Source of the DNA: Fragilariopsis cylindrus CCMP1102
Lineage: Eukaryota > Bacillariophyta > Bacillariophyceae > Bacillariales > Bacillariaceae
DNA: 64,000 nt
Direction: 5' to 3'
NCBI GenBank assembly: GCA_900095095.1
Contig: FMBT01000304.1
Span: 62,001 to 126,000 of the forward strand
Part shown: positions 11,188 through 21,600 of the stretch, in pieces
Layout: every line of letters starts with the position of its first letter
How positions within the stretch are numbered: position 1 is the first letter of the stretch
The notes under the pieces: generated by a model
What the model was told of the DNA's origin: nothing
Seen by the model: only the letters and a program-made list of their open reading frames with translations
The model's database searches: none
Program-made: the position numbers and the translations under genes

Positions 11188-12128
11188 TTTGTTTGAGGCG
11201 TTATCTAAGTAAACTTTATACTGAGGAATTGAATGGAGTACTGTGCGATTTTTTGAAATTATAAGCGTATTGCTTTGGTGGGGAATTTTGTTGGTTCTTG
11301 TTGTGAGAATGAGATAAAGAACTTTTGCTTTGAGATGGTTTGTCGCAAAAATTTAATCGGTAAAATGAAAAGGCACGTTTGCTGCTTTCGAACAAAAGCC
11401 TGAGAAATGTCATCTTGTCAGTAGCGTCCGAAAATTTCACTTATTTTGAAAATACGTGAAATTTCAAAGTTTCATACAAGCAAATAGAAGTTTCACATGC
11501 ATTGGTTGAAAGTTCGAAGTTTCTTCGAAATGATTGCGTGAAATTGAAAGATGCATAGGTATCGTGAAACATAAAAATTTCAAACGTGCACAAAAGTGAA
11601 GTTTTCGAACGCTACTTGTCAGTCCCATTACGGGAAAGATACCGCAGGTCAATTACTCATAATAGCATACAAGGTACTTAGTCATATTATTACACGATGA
11701 CGAGACGCGCACAATTGGCGAACCATGGAATGAATCAATCAATCAATTAATGATCAATCGAAAATCATTCATACCTCGTACTGTACTACCACGAATCAAT
11801 CAATCAATCAATCGAATGAATGAATCATCCATTCTTACCTGGCGTATCCTACCTTATCGGCGAAGCTGATATCACTCTTTGACTACTAGAGAATAAGCAG
11901 AGTACTGGTATTGGTCGCTTACTGACGAGACCTATATCATTCCAATATGTTGTCCTCCACAAAATAAAATAGTCTAAACACATAACCACAATAACAAACA
12001 TACAAACAAACAAACAAACAAACAAACAAACAAAACAAACAAAACAAAACAAAACAAAGCAAAGCAAAGCAAAAACTTCAAAAGCAAATTATACTAAAGT
12101 CAAAAAATATTTATATACATAAATAAAT
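11188..12128. other. Intergenic spacer with simple repeats
   Basis: Apart from the MITE at 11420-11616, this holds (AATC)n at 11736-11815 and (AAAC)n grading into (AAAGC)n at 12000-12080. A TA-rich stretch just before 12129 may be the core promoter of the small FSWTDL gene. Confidence 0.5.
11420..11616. mobile_element. Small MITE with 23-bp inverted repeats and TGTC duplication
   Basis: The left end AGTAGCGTCCGAAAATTTCA and the inverted right end AGTAGCGTTCGAAAACTTCA match over about 23 bp with two mismatches. TGTC flanks both sides (11416-11419 and 11617-11620). The 197-bp interior is rich in GTGAAATTTC-type motifs in both orientations and has no ORF. The superfamily is uncertain; a 4-bp target site does not fit Tc1/mariner. 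Confidence 0.7.
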
Positions 12129-12512
12129 ATGATCGTTACTACTTCCTCTACCACAACAACTGCTTCGACGATGTCCGAAGAAGTCTCTACCATCTCTGCT
12201 AAATTAATGCTCGGAACCTTTTCATGGACAGATTTAGGAATTATGATACACGAAGATGATGCTGATTGTTCGACGTCGCCGTCACCAATTGTGATACACG
12301 AAGATGATGCTTATTGTTCGATGTCACCGTCGTCGTCATCACCATATAGTAAAAGGCGGCACGTTGACATTATTAACAGTACTAATGGTAACAATGAAAT
12401 AAGAAGGAGACGACCAAAATATCAATCTCAAACAGTTATCCATCGACCAACTATCCAACCAGAAGTGGCCAATTTTTCTTGGACGGATCTAGCAATCATA
12501 ATGGAAGAATAA
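12129..12512 (+). CDS. Small protein with two FSWTDL motifs
   Basis: An ATG-initiated single exon of 127 residues, preceded by TA-rich DNA. The motif FSWTDLGIMIHEDD (residues about 33-46) recurs as FSWTDLAIIMEE at the very C-terminus. In addition, VIHEDDAYCSMSP repeats IHEDDADCSTSP. The middle is Ser-rich with a KRRH and RRRR basic patch. I do not recognise the family. Two short Trp-containing acidic motifs around a basic centre look like docking or activation motifs, but this is inference only. Confidence 0.6.
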   Translation: MIVTTSSTTTTASTMSEEVSTISAKLMLGTFSWTDLGIMIHEDDADCSTSPSPIVIHEDDAYCSMSPSSSSPYSKRRHVDIINSTNGNNEIRRRRPKYQSQTVIHRPTIQPEVANFSWTDLAIIMEE

Positions 12513-12841
12513 AGATGAAACAACATACACAACATACACAACATATACAATGTACAATTAATATACAATAATATACACATGCGTCTACTGTAGTACCTTG
12601 CTAGCTAGATTTTCATTATTATATATCCTTTTAGTTTTGCTGATGAAATGAAATAAGTAGATGGCTTATGTTAGCACGAACTTCCTATTCCTTTCGATGT
12701 AGTCATAAAAAGAGTTGTCACAAAATTGCAACTATGAGTCTGATATGATCCTGTCACATACACCATAACTCAAAAACAACGTAAAGGCTTCTATTTTAGC
12801 TCCACAATTTCTATTGTTTAATTTTAGCTCCACAATTTCTA
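12513..12841. other. Convergent 3' spacer
   Basis: Lies between the ends of two converging genes. TTTAGCTCCACAATTTCTATT is duplicated in tandem at 12796-12845, running into the RCC1 stop region. Otherwise nothing seen. Confidence 0.5.
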
Positions 12842-14143
12842 TTATTTAATTTCGACTTCAACAGGTCGTGATGAAGGTTCACGATCTATATCGCCATCGT
12901 TTTGTGCGCCTTTTCCTCCGATTCCCAATTGGCCATTATCATTCTGACCAAACACAAACACTCGTTCCTTTGATGTGGTCAACACTGTATGTGCATATCC
13001 TGCAGATATACCAATCACTTGGCCCGCATCTGTTGGGATTTCTACCGCGTGTGGTGACAATACGGGTGCACCTTCTTCGCCGTCTGCATCTTTGCTGGAA
13101 ACCCCACACTGGCCGACATCGTTTGCACCAAATGTGTAAGCCACTCCATCATCTCCCAAGACCACACTATGATTAGCACCAGCCGCAATACCTATCGCAT
13201 TTCTACCTTCGGGAAGCACCACGGGAGTTACTGTTTTTCTCGGTTCCGTATCATCAGCCTCGTCGCCATCTTCGTCGATGAGTCGCCCATCACCTCTTTG
13301 ACCTTCTTCACCACAACCCATCGACAACACTTTTCCAGCAGCCGTCTTGACGAGAGTATGGCAATATCCTCCTTCCACGCTTTCTACTACTGTATCTCCA
13401 ATTTCTTTCACTCGGACCATTTCTCGAAGATTGCGAGGTCCTGCTCCGCATTGTTTGTTTTGATTTTCTCCAGCACAATACAATGATCCCGATGAACCAC
13501 CGACAATAGCAAAGGTATTATAAAATCCTGCTCCTATGGCCACTACTTTTTTGTCTTGACCGGAATCATCTATTCCTTGAATCGGAGCAGGTGTGAGATC
13601 GACAGGCAATCCAGAAGAATCGGTGCTGTCGGAGGTGATGTGGCGGCCAAGCTGTCCCAATTGTCCTGCACCAAACGTATACACGATGCCAAGACGAGTC
13701 AACACCACCGAGTGATATGCCCCCGCCGATAGGCTAACGATTGGATCTTTAATGTTGTAAGGGTCGTCTGGTACTAGTGCGATCGGTTGCGGTGGTTCGC
13801 CTAGGTCGGTCGTCGTATTTGCTCTCGGACCCAATGCTGGGATTACACCATCCAGATTGGGCGTTCCATCTTTGGCAAGGTCTACAAATGTCCCACATCC
13901 CCAAGTATACAGTTGACCCTGTGTAGCATCAACCGCTAGATTGTGATAATACGATGCGTGAAACAACCGACAAGGCTTGCTTTCGTCGCCGAGTTTTACT
14001 TTTTGTAAGTGAAATAGTGCCGCGTTCAATGGGTAGTTTCTACACCAACCAAGTCCACATGCCCCGGCCGAGAAGAGCGACTTCGTCTTCGAGTCATAGA
14101 ATAATGTGTGTTCCCCACCAGCAGATGCAGAAGTTTCGACCAT
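12842..14143 (-). CDS. RCC1-repeat beta-propeller protein
   Basis: A single exon of 433 residues. The first true ATG is 14143-14141 (MVETSASAGGEH); the open frame extends slightly upstream only through a GTG. Successive RCC1 blades are visible: GGEHTLFYD, YTWGCGTF, AYHSVVLTRLGIVYTFGAGQ, GLYCAGENQNKQCG, CHTLVKTAAGKVLSMGCGEE, NHSVVLGDDGVAYTFGAND, AHTVLTTSKERVFVFGQNDN. This is about the seven blades expected for one propeller. RCC1-like propellers serve as Ran exchange factors, ubiquitin-ligase parts or generic scaffolds; without the RCC1 exchange loop clearly visible I assign only the fold. Codon use is less repeat-laden than in its neighbours, and no signal peptide is seen. Confidence 0.88.
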   Translation of the reverse strand: MVETSASAGGEHTLFYDSKTKSLFSAGACGLGWCRNYPLNAALFHLQKVKLGDESKPCRLFHASYYHNLAVDATQGQLYTWGCGTFVDLAKDGTPNLDGVIPALGPRANTTTDLGEPPQPIALVPDDPYNIKDPIVSLSAGAYHSVVLTRLGIVYTFGAGQLGQLGRHITSDSTDSSGLPVDLTPAPIQGIDDSGQDKKVVAIGAGFYNTFAIVGGSSGSLYCAGENQNKQCGAGPRNLREMVRVKEIGDTVVESVEGGYCHTLVKTAAGKVLSMGCGEEGQRGDGRLIDEDGDEADDTEPRKTVTPVVLPEGRNAIGIAAGANHSVVLGDDGVAYTFGANDVGQCGVSSKDADGEEGAPVLSPHAVEIPTDAGQVIGISAGYAHTVLTTSKERVFVFGQNDNGQLGIGGKGAQNDGDIDREPSSRPVEVEIK

Positions 14144-14157
14144 GTCCACACACTCTT

Positions 14158-14370
14158 ACAACGTAGACTTGCTATCTGTGATTCGAAGGGCAGTCTTCGT
14201 CGGGAAGTAATGTATTAACGCATCATTATTCTCCAATAAAGGTAATAATGATTGATTCTACAACGTACAACGTAGACTTGCTGTGATTCGAAGGGCAGTC
14301 TTCGTCGGCAAGTAATGTATTACTGCTGCACATCATTATTCTCAATAAAGGTAACTTAATCATGATTCTA
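14158..14370. repeat. Tandem duplication of about 105 bp upstream of the RCC1 gene
   Basis: ACAACGTAGACTTGCT, TGTGATTCGAAGGGCAGTCT, AGTAATGTATTA and CAATAAAGGTAA occur in the same order in two adjacent copies, with the second diverged by small indels. The copies cover the probable RCC1 promoter. Confidence 0.75.
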
Positions 14371-14679
14371 AAGCGACTGCTGTGCGTCACTCGTGCGTGT
14401 TTGAGAATGATACATGACTCACTCATGCGCGCACAAATTCAAATCGCGCGATGTTACTTGGTACTGTACTTTTGTTCCCGGATGAGGATAACGTGGTTGA
14501 TGAATTTTTGAATTGCTTTTTAAGACCTACTAGCGCGAGAAAAAACCTGTCCTCGGAAAAACCTGTCCCAAAAAAGTGACGATCGCGCACCTCAAAAAAG
14601 TTATCAATCACCCAACCACCCTTTTTTTTGCTTTGCTAAATCTTTATTATTTTTTATTACATTACTTCCTAATGGATTT

Positions 14680-15340
14680 GACCATGGTGGCTCAATTTTA
14701 GACTACTTCCAATGAATGAATATAAACAAAACCACTTTCGTTCAAACAAGCTACTCAACTACTACTGTTGCTATCATTTTCTGGTTCAAAGTCCAGTTTT
14801 TGAAGCCAAAATATTATTTATTACTAAGCAGGGACTGTTGGTGAAGCAGATCAGTCATTGACCATGGTGGCTCAATTTCAGACCACTTCCAATGAATGAA
14901 TATAAACGAAACCACTTTCATTCGAACAAGCAACTCAACCACTACAGTTGCGCTCCTCTTCTGGTTCAAAGTCCTATTTTTGATGCCAAAATATTATTTA
15001 TCACTAAGCAGGGACTGCTGGTGAAGCAGATCATTCATTGACCATGGTGGCTCAATTTTAGACCACTTCCAATGAATGAATATAAACGAAACCACTTTCA
15101 TTCGAACAAGCAACTCAACTACTACAGTTGCGCTCCTCTTCTGGTTCAAAGTCCTATTTTTGAAGCCAAAATATTATTTATTCCTAAGCAGGGACTGTTG
15201 GTGAAGCAGATTAGTCATTGATCATGGTGGCTCAATTTTAGACCACTTCCAATGAATGAATACAATCGAAACCACTTTCATTCGAACAACAATCTCAAAT
15301 ACTACTGAAGCTCTCATTTTCTGGTTCTAAGTCCGTCAAC
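14680..15340. repeat. 180-bp tandem array, about 3.6 copies
   Basis: GACCATGGTGGCTCAATTT begins copies at 14680, 14860, 15040 and (as GATCATGG) 15220, an exact 180-bp period. Each copy ends with AAGCAGGGACTG and GTGAAGCAGAT. Copies differ at only a few sites. The array lies inside the transposon-like unit, just downstream of its gene. Confidence 0.92.
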
Positions 15341-15417
15341 ATATCACAATTCAACAATCAACCAAAGGTATGTCATAAAAATGAATTAAATATATATATT
15401 ATTTGTATTGTTAAATG

Positions 15418-17451
15418 TTAATCTTGTCCGTAGAACCCATGGCATGATTCAAATCCTGGATTCAATGACACACAATCATGTGACGACAACATGAGATCAT
15501 ATACGAGCTCAAATAAATATGCAACTAACATAAGACGTTTGTCTTTTTCTGTTCCAGTAACTTTCCATTTTTTGATAGCATCCAAAGTAATATCATCCCA
15601 ATCCAATATACCATTACCAGATGTATCTACCAGACGTTCTGTATTTGATCTATCAAAACCTAAGCCACAAAACGATGATAGATGGTCAAAATACCCAATA
15701 CGGGATCCTTCTGAAATATTTGGATTTGATTTATGAGGATATTTACCATATGACCCTTTGCTGCTTCTTTTTGCTTCCTTTTCATGAAATTTAATTCTTT
15801 CATGCATTACGGTGGGTGAAGCTTTACCACTGCGTACAAAGCAACCCCTCTGGTTATCATAAAACAAATAACAGCCTTCCAAAATTGAATCTGGTGCAAT
15901 GACATGAAATCCATGGATAGATACTGATAGCAATGATTCTGTCACTCGAACAGCAGAAAGATCTTTCTTGATATGGCATGCCAAGCAACTAATAAGAGAG
16001 ACCTTCGTAAACTGTTTCCTGGCCCATCTAAAACACCAATGAACCCAGTACATAGGATCTGGGATTCTTTTTAGGTGAACGTCCATTCTTACTTCCAAAT
16101 GGGTTGCCAATCTTTCTGCCTGTTGAACCAGTTCAATTGTTATATCAGCAGCGTACCTTACACCACACACTTCATTTCTGACTGCTGCTATCCATTCTTC
16201 TTTCTCTGACAAGGATTTTACTGACGGTTGATGATAAGGGACAGTTGCTGTACATATAGTTCCCAGTACGGTAGGACGAACACCAACAACTGTCAACGGA
16301 TCTTGTTGTTCTGTATTGGCTTCTATAGACCTCAGAATCACAGGCATGTGTTTTACTTTCATTGCATGTACCAGGGTGGTGTCTTCGCCAGCTTCAGCCG
16401 AAATTATTGTGCCCTTTTTGACGTCCTTAAACTTAATGCCATTCCATTCAGCATCAGCTGGTCTGGAGGGTGTTGTAAATAGTCTGCAATGTACAAAAGC
16501 TTTTAGTGTTGGAGCTTTACAGGTAAAGAAATTATCAAAAGTGGCAGTCAACAAATCAGCAGGAAGTTTTGATTCACATGATGCATTATCAGTAAGTAAA
16601 GTCTTGACTTTGTTATCTTTGTCTACTTTCTTTATCCTTGCTATCTCGCCTTGTTGTTGTAGTTTCAGATTGCGTGCAAGTCTGATTGGTTCTGAAGAAT
16701 AACACATTGCTCTCCCATGTACAATCGCTAAGGATCGTCTTGGTCTTACTTTACCTTTTCTATCCTCATCCTCAGAAAAGCCAAGCTCATCAAAAAGTTC
16801 CTCCGGTATTTTTCCGTGACTTACAAATGCATCATATAAGGTATTGAAATGGGTTTTGATAAGTTCTACTTCTGTCACTGCTACTGGACGTCTGCAAGTT
16901 CCAATGATTTTGTCAAAGTCGGGCCATGTTTCGCTTTCCCTATCAACAGCACCCCCTTCTACAAATCCTTGAATCACTCCACTTGGTGTTACACTCCTAA
17001 ACAGAAGTTCAGGTAAACATACAATGAAATCAATGATGCAATGCAGTTTGTCTCGGCTGAATTTGATATCACCCTTTTTATCGAGTTCCATTATGGCATC
17101 GTAGATCTTTTTCTTGAATCCCTTACATGGTCTGCTCTTTGCGGTTAAAGTTTTTACAATGCGATGTACATTCTTGAAGATTTTTGCTAGATCTAAGTAT
17201 TGTTCAGCACCACTTCTACTTGCTGAATGTTTGCACAATGTAAGTAGTAAATTATCAGCCGCCACCAGAGAGTCTTCCTCCAACAGATGCATCATCACAA
17301 TATGCTGCAGCATCAAGAAGAGATAAGGCAGCATGTAGAGGGTTGTTGGATGTTGGTTCTTTGATGGTAGCCATTTTGTTGTATCAGTAATGGAATTTAT
17401 GAGAGAAGAAGTGTGTAGGAAAGTTTGATGAACAATTGAACAATGAGGCAA
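15418..17451 (-). CDS. Transposon-borne protein with C-terminal GIY-YIG-like nuclease domain
   Basis: The open frame is 677 codons; its first codon is TTG. The first in-frame ATG is at 17334, giving about 638 residues, unless an upstream exon supplies the start. The last 150 residues resemble a GIY-YIG endonuclease: GCYLFYD (GIY strand), CFVRSGKAS (YIG strand), an Arg/His helix HERIKFH, then LFELVYDL (the catalytic Glu) and LNPGFES (the Asn). Upstream are helical regions without a recognised fold (about residues 60-330) and a beta-rich middle (ILRSIEAN, GTICTATVPYHQ). Codon use lacks the trinucleotide runs of the host genes nearby. The gene sits alone inside the inverted-repeat unit, so a role in moving that unit is plausible but unproven. 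No DDE triad or HUH motif is seen. Confidence 0.7.
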   Translation of the reverse strand: MPHCSIVHQTFLHTSSLINSITDTTKWLPSKNQHPTTLYMLPYLFLMLQHIVMMHLLEEDSLVAADNLLLTLCKHSASRSGAEQYLDLAKIFKNVHRIVKTLTAKSRPCKGFKKKIYDAIMELDKKGDIKFSRDKLHCIIDFIVCLPELLFRSVTPSGVIQGFVEGGAVDRESETWPDFDKIIGTCRRPVAVTEVELIKTHFNTLYDAFVSHGKIPEELFDELGFSEDEDRKGKVRPRRSLAIVHGRAMCYSSEPIRLARNLKLQQQGEIARIKKVDKDNKVKTLLTDNASCESKLPADLLTATFDNFFTCKAPTLKAFVHCRLFTTPSRPADAEWNGIKFKDVKKGTIISAEAGEDTTLVHAMKVKHMPVILRSIEANTEQQDPLTVVGVRPTVLGTICTATVPYHQPSVKSLSEKEEWIAAVRNEVCGVRYAADITIELVQQAERLATHLEVRMDVHLKRIPDPMYWVHWCFRWARKQFTKVSLISCLACHIKKDLSAVRVTESLLSVSIHGFHVIAPDSILEGCYLFYDNQRGCFVRSGKASPTVMHERIKFHEKEAKRSSKGSYGKYPHKSNPNISEGSRIGYFDHLSSFCGLGFDRSNTERLVDTSGNGILDWDDITLDAIKKWKVTGTEKDKRLMLVAYLFELVYDLMLSSHDCVSLNPGFESCHGFYGQD

Positions 17452-17783
17452 TTTGTTTTGTTTTACCTCAGAGTTGCTGAGTCAGAAAGAATGCTGAGAG
17501 TTCCCACCCAAATAGAATTTTTTAGTTAGACTAAAAACTAGAATGTGTGATTAACATCCAAGGCCGCCTGTCTTCCCTCTCAATTTTGAATGAGATTCTC
17601 AAGTAGGCAGGTATTAGTCCCTCAAAGGGAAAAGCCCACCACACCCTTCCCTCCTCATTCAAATCCCATAGTATATATACTACTGTACTATGACGTTATG
17701 TGCCCCTATCATCATAAAATGGGATGTTCGTACCTCATGTATACTACGCGTCCGTGTGCGTAGTCTGTCCATTGATATATAAC

Positions 17784-17813
17784 ATATGTATATGTATATG
17801 TATATGTATATAT
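17784..17813. repeat. TATATG/ATATGT microsatellite
   Basis: Short repeated TATATG units within a long AT-rich arm of the transposon-like unit (17500-18300), which otherwise has no ORF. Confidence 0.7.
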
Positions 17814-18369
17814 AGTCCTACTATATATACTATGTACTATATATAACAAGTAGTTTGGAGCCATGTTGCATGCACATCATACTGCGCTAACTACCGATAC
17901 TATGCTCATCACACATATTATTACATGCATACTACTAGACACTATCTATCTCACATATGTATACATGTAAGTATCATGCATATGTCCATGTATGTTTCTA
18001 TGTATACATATATATAATGATTATATGTGTGCACCTAGATATACTACATGTAGCTGTCTAATACATATATTGTTATAATAAATAATAATATTGAAGTATT
18101 AGTAATAGTAGTTAGATGTCAATCTATTGTAGTCTTAAGTATATATATAGAACGTACTACATACATTTTGAATGCAGTCCTATGTATTATCTTTCTATGT
18201 ATATGGAGTATAATGGTAGGACCATATCTGTGTTTGTTGTATGTTTTTGCATAAGAAGAGCTTGTTATTACTATTTTATTTTATTATTCGCGTACATTTA
18301 CTAGTAATTTGCACCTAAAAACGGTTGACGTACGGACAACCTGTCCGGACAGGTTTTTTCTCGCGCTAG

Positions 18370-18628
18370 CCTACCGGTATTGATTCGTAGTGAGAGATAG
18401 TTTTTGGACGATAACACCGGTATTATTACTCTCTGGATCACGCCTCCTAGATAAAACATTGAAAGACAGATGATTAGAAACAAATAGCATTTTCCACGTA
18501 TTATGAATAAATGGGGAATTGTAAAATAGTATAACGAGTAGTAGAGCTTGTACATTTTCAAGTAGAGGAAAAAAATAATCATTAATATATAGAGGAAAAA
18601 AATAATCATTAATTTACAATTGTTTTCA
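18370..18628. other. Short spacer and golgin 3' region
   Basis: The segment AGAGGAAAAAAATAATCATT is duplicated in tandem (about 18563-18612) just after the golgin stop codon on the minus strand. No gene. Confidence 0.5.
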
Positions 18629-21600
18629 CTAAGACCATTTCAGATTAAAAACACTTGTAGCTACACTATCTATCACGGATCCGTTGCCCTTGTCCAGTTG
18701 CTCTATTGCATTAAGTTGTTCTTCTTGAGTTAGACACAGTACCGTCCCTATCACCGGAAGCAAAGCCTTCTTTTCTTGTATACTGGTTGCATTTAAGTAA
18801 CTTAGCATGATATTTTTAAGATACTCAAGATTAACACTTCCTTCCTCTGGACTTTTCTTTAGCTGTTCTTGACGTTTCAAACGAGACTGCGCATCCTCCA
18901 TCATCCGTTTCATCTCTCGCATATCGTCCATCGCCTCTTCTTTAGTAGATTCGGCATCCCCCAATAAATTAGCCATCCGGGTGATTTCATCTCTGGCCTG
19001 TGACAATTCTGCCTGTTTTTCCATTGCGTAGAAAAGTGGCATCGCAGCGTCTTGATTATTGTGAGCGCCACCACCACCATTCATCATCGCCGCACTGCCG
19101 TTCGAGTGGGATGATGCTGATGATTCCCTCTCCTCCATCGTAGCTTTTAGTGTTTCCTTTAAGTCCTTAATTGCTCGGTTCGAATCTTGAAGTTCTTGTT
19201 GCAGCATAGCAATCGTTGCTTCTGCCTCTGCATTCCGTTCGGGGACAACGGTTGCTGTTGCAGCGTCGGATGCATTTGATTGGGATTTGTTTGCTTCAGT
19301 TAGACGTCGGATGTCGTCATTATTCCTTTTCCCTTCTTTGCGTAATCGCTCAACCTCGTCGTATAGTTCACTCGATCGATCTTGTTCGGCAGATGATGCC
19401 TTCTTCAAATGAATCATGGTAAGCTGGTCCGCTTCTAAACGACCCGAAGCACTCGTAAGTTCGCATTTAAGTTGTTCATTCGAATCTTGGTACGCTGCCG
19501 CCTCTTCTCGTATTTTTTCTAATTCAATTGTAGATTTATCCAAGCTATCTTTGACCGTGTTATACTTTGCAACTTCCTTTTCCATTTCGTCAACATATGT
19601 CTCAGCCTCGGCAAGTGCCTGCTTTCCATTCATTTCTGCCGTCAATGCACGTTGCATGGCAGAATCTGATGTTGTACGAGCAGCACGAGCCTCCATCTCC
19701 GCTTCTTCCCTCGATTGAACCGCTGATGCAGACCGTGCATTAGCCAATGCCAATGATTGCTGTGCCTTTTTCTTATATGCACCTAACGATGTCTCTCCCT
19801 TTTTCTTTTCCTCATCGATGGACATAGTCGCTTCCTGCAGTTTATTTTCTTTCTCTTCAAGCGATGAACGTAGCGTAATCAATTCCTCTTGAATTCCTTG
19901 TGAGGAATCATTCATATCCATACCGGTTGCTTCCAATTGTGTAATCCGATCCTGTAAATTCACATTATTCGATTTTAATAGATCAATTTCCGACGACAAC
20001 GTCCTACATGCGGCACGTCGATCCTTCAATTCGGTAGCGACACCCTTAGCACGATCCTTAAGAGTTTGATATTCGTCATGTGATGATTGTATTTCTTTTT
20101 TTGATTCCTCAATTTTTTTCTATGTAGCGTGAATGGGGTGTCAAAAGCGAATCACAAGAATGATAGGGACGACGAATTTGTGAGCGAGGAAAACTATGCA
20201 CTGTCTAAAATAATCACGACTTCTCGTTCATGTGACAACCAAATAAAACAAAAACAACAAAAATTTCACTCAATATAAATAGATCTTACAGAAAGCTTAC
20301 CTCAAGATTTTGTACAGTTTGCCCTAAGTTATTAGATGTATCTTCACGACGATTCACTTGTTTTTCCATATCACGCAATTGTTTTAAATGTAATTCTTGT
20401 ATACGTCGATCTTCTTTTTCTTTATCAATTAATAATTCATTTTTTGTTTTTAATTGTTTTTGTATACCATCAAATGATTCTTTTAATTTTGTATACTGTT
20501 GGTCAGATTGTTTCGATTGTGTTGATATTAATAATTCACGATCGTGTACCTCCTTTTGCCAATGTTGTACTGTACTATCCAATTGTTTATTTGAATTTAA
20601 TATTTCTGATTGATGATTTTCTTCTAATCGTTGTAATTGTTCTGAAAATTGTTGTTGCATTTGTTGGATTTGTATTTCCATTTGCATTTGCTGTTGTTGT
20701 AGTTGCTGCATTTGCTGATCATCCTGCTCCTCGTCATCATCAACATCCTTCTCTATGATATCTTTCCTTTCCCCCGAATCGTTGTCTTCCGACGATGAAG
20801 GTGGTATCGGCGGCGAAGATAATTTCTGCTCTTGTTCTTTTTTTACATCATCAACAACTACACTTCCTGTTGTTGTTCCATCTTTATCTTTGTCATCGTT
20901 ATCCTTTTCAACTGTATTTGTTCTTGTTTTTGTTGTTGTCGGATGGTCAACTATTTCTGACGTTGACGTTGACGTTTTTGGGTTGGGTATACTATTATCT
21001 ACCGCTGTTGTAGTCGTTTTCGGAATAGTTATCGACTTTGATGGTGAGAGATTGTTGCTGTTACTGCTGCTGCTGCTGCTGCTGTCTTTGTCATCCTTTT
21101 CGCTAGTAGTGCTGGTACTACTACTTTCAGCGGAAGGTTTAATGACATCATCCTTGGTAGTAACAGTTTTTGCTGTTGCTGTTGGTGATGCTATTGCTGA
21201 TGCTGATGTTATTGTTGTTGGTGATATGGTATTGATAGATGGTGATGTTATTGCTGTTGTTGTAGTCAACGATTTCGGCTGGAGTGTTGACTGTGGCATT
21301 GACTTCGACTTTGGCTTTAGCTGCTGCTCCTGCTGTTGTTGTTCTATTACGGGTTTTTTCGTTCCCGCCGACATCGACGTCGACATCGGCAGTTTAGTGA
21401 CCACCATTGGAGAAGCTATAGGGACAACTTTTTTCTTCTTCATCACCCCTGCTGCTGTTGTTGTTGTGATTTTTTTGGGTATCTTTGTTGGAAATGATAA
21501 TTTCCCTTTTGGTGCTAATGGAGTTTTTGATATTGTAGAAGAAGAAACAGGAGTTTTAAATGCATTCTTGTTATTATTAGTGCCGTTTGCTGCTTTACCA

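Larger units (their letters stand above)
14530..18369 (-). mobile_element. Undescribed 3.84-kb DNA transposon-like unit (23-bp TIRs, CCTA duplication)
   Basis: The left end 14530-14552 and right end 18347-18369 are perfect 23-bp inverted repeats starting CTAGCGCGAGAAAAAACC. CCTA flanks both sides (14526-14529 and 18370-18373), as expected for a 4-bp target-site duplication. Just inside each end the 8-mer ACCTGTCC is repeated: directly on the left (14545-14552 and 14561-14568) and as part of an 18-bp palindrome on the right (18338-18355). The unit holds one long gene (15418-17451, minus), a 180-bp tandem array (14680-15340) and an AT-rich arm with TATATG repeats (17500-18300). No DDE transposase is recognised; the gene product ends in a GIY-YIG-like domain. 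The family is not one I can name. Confidence 0.75.
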
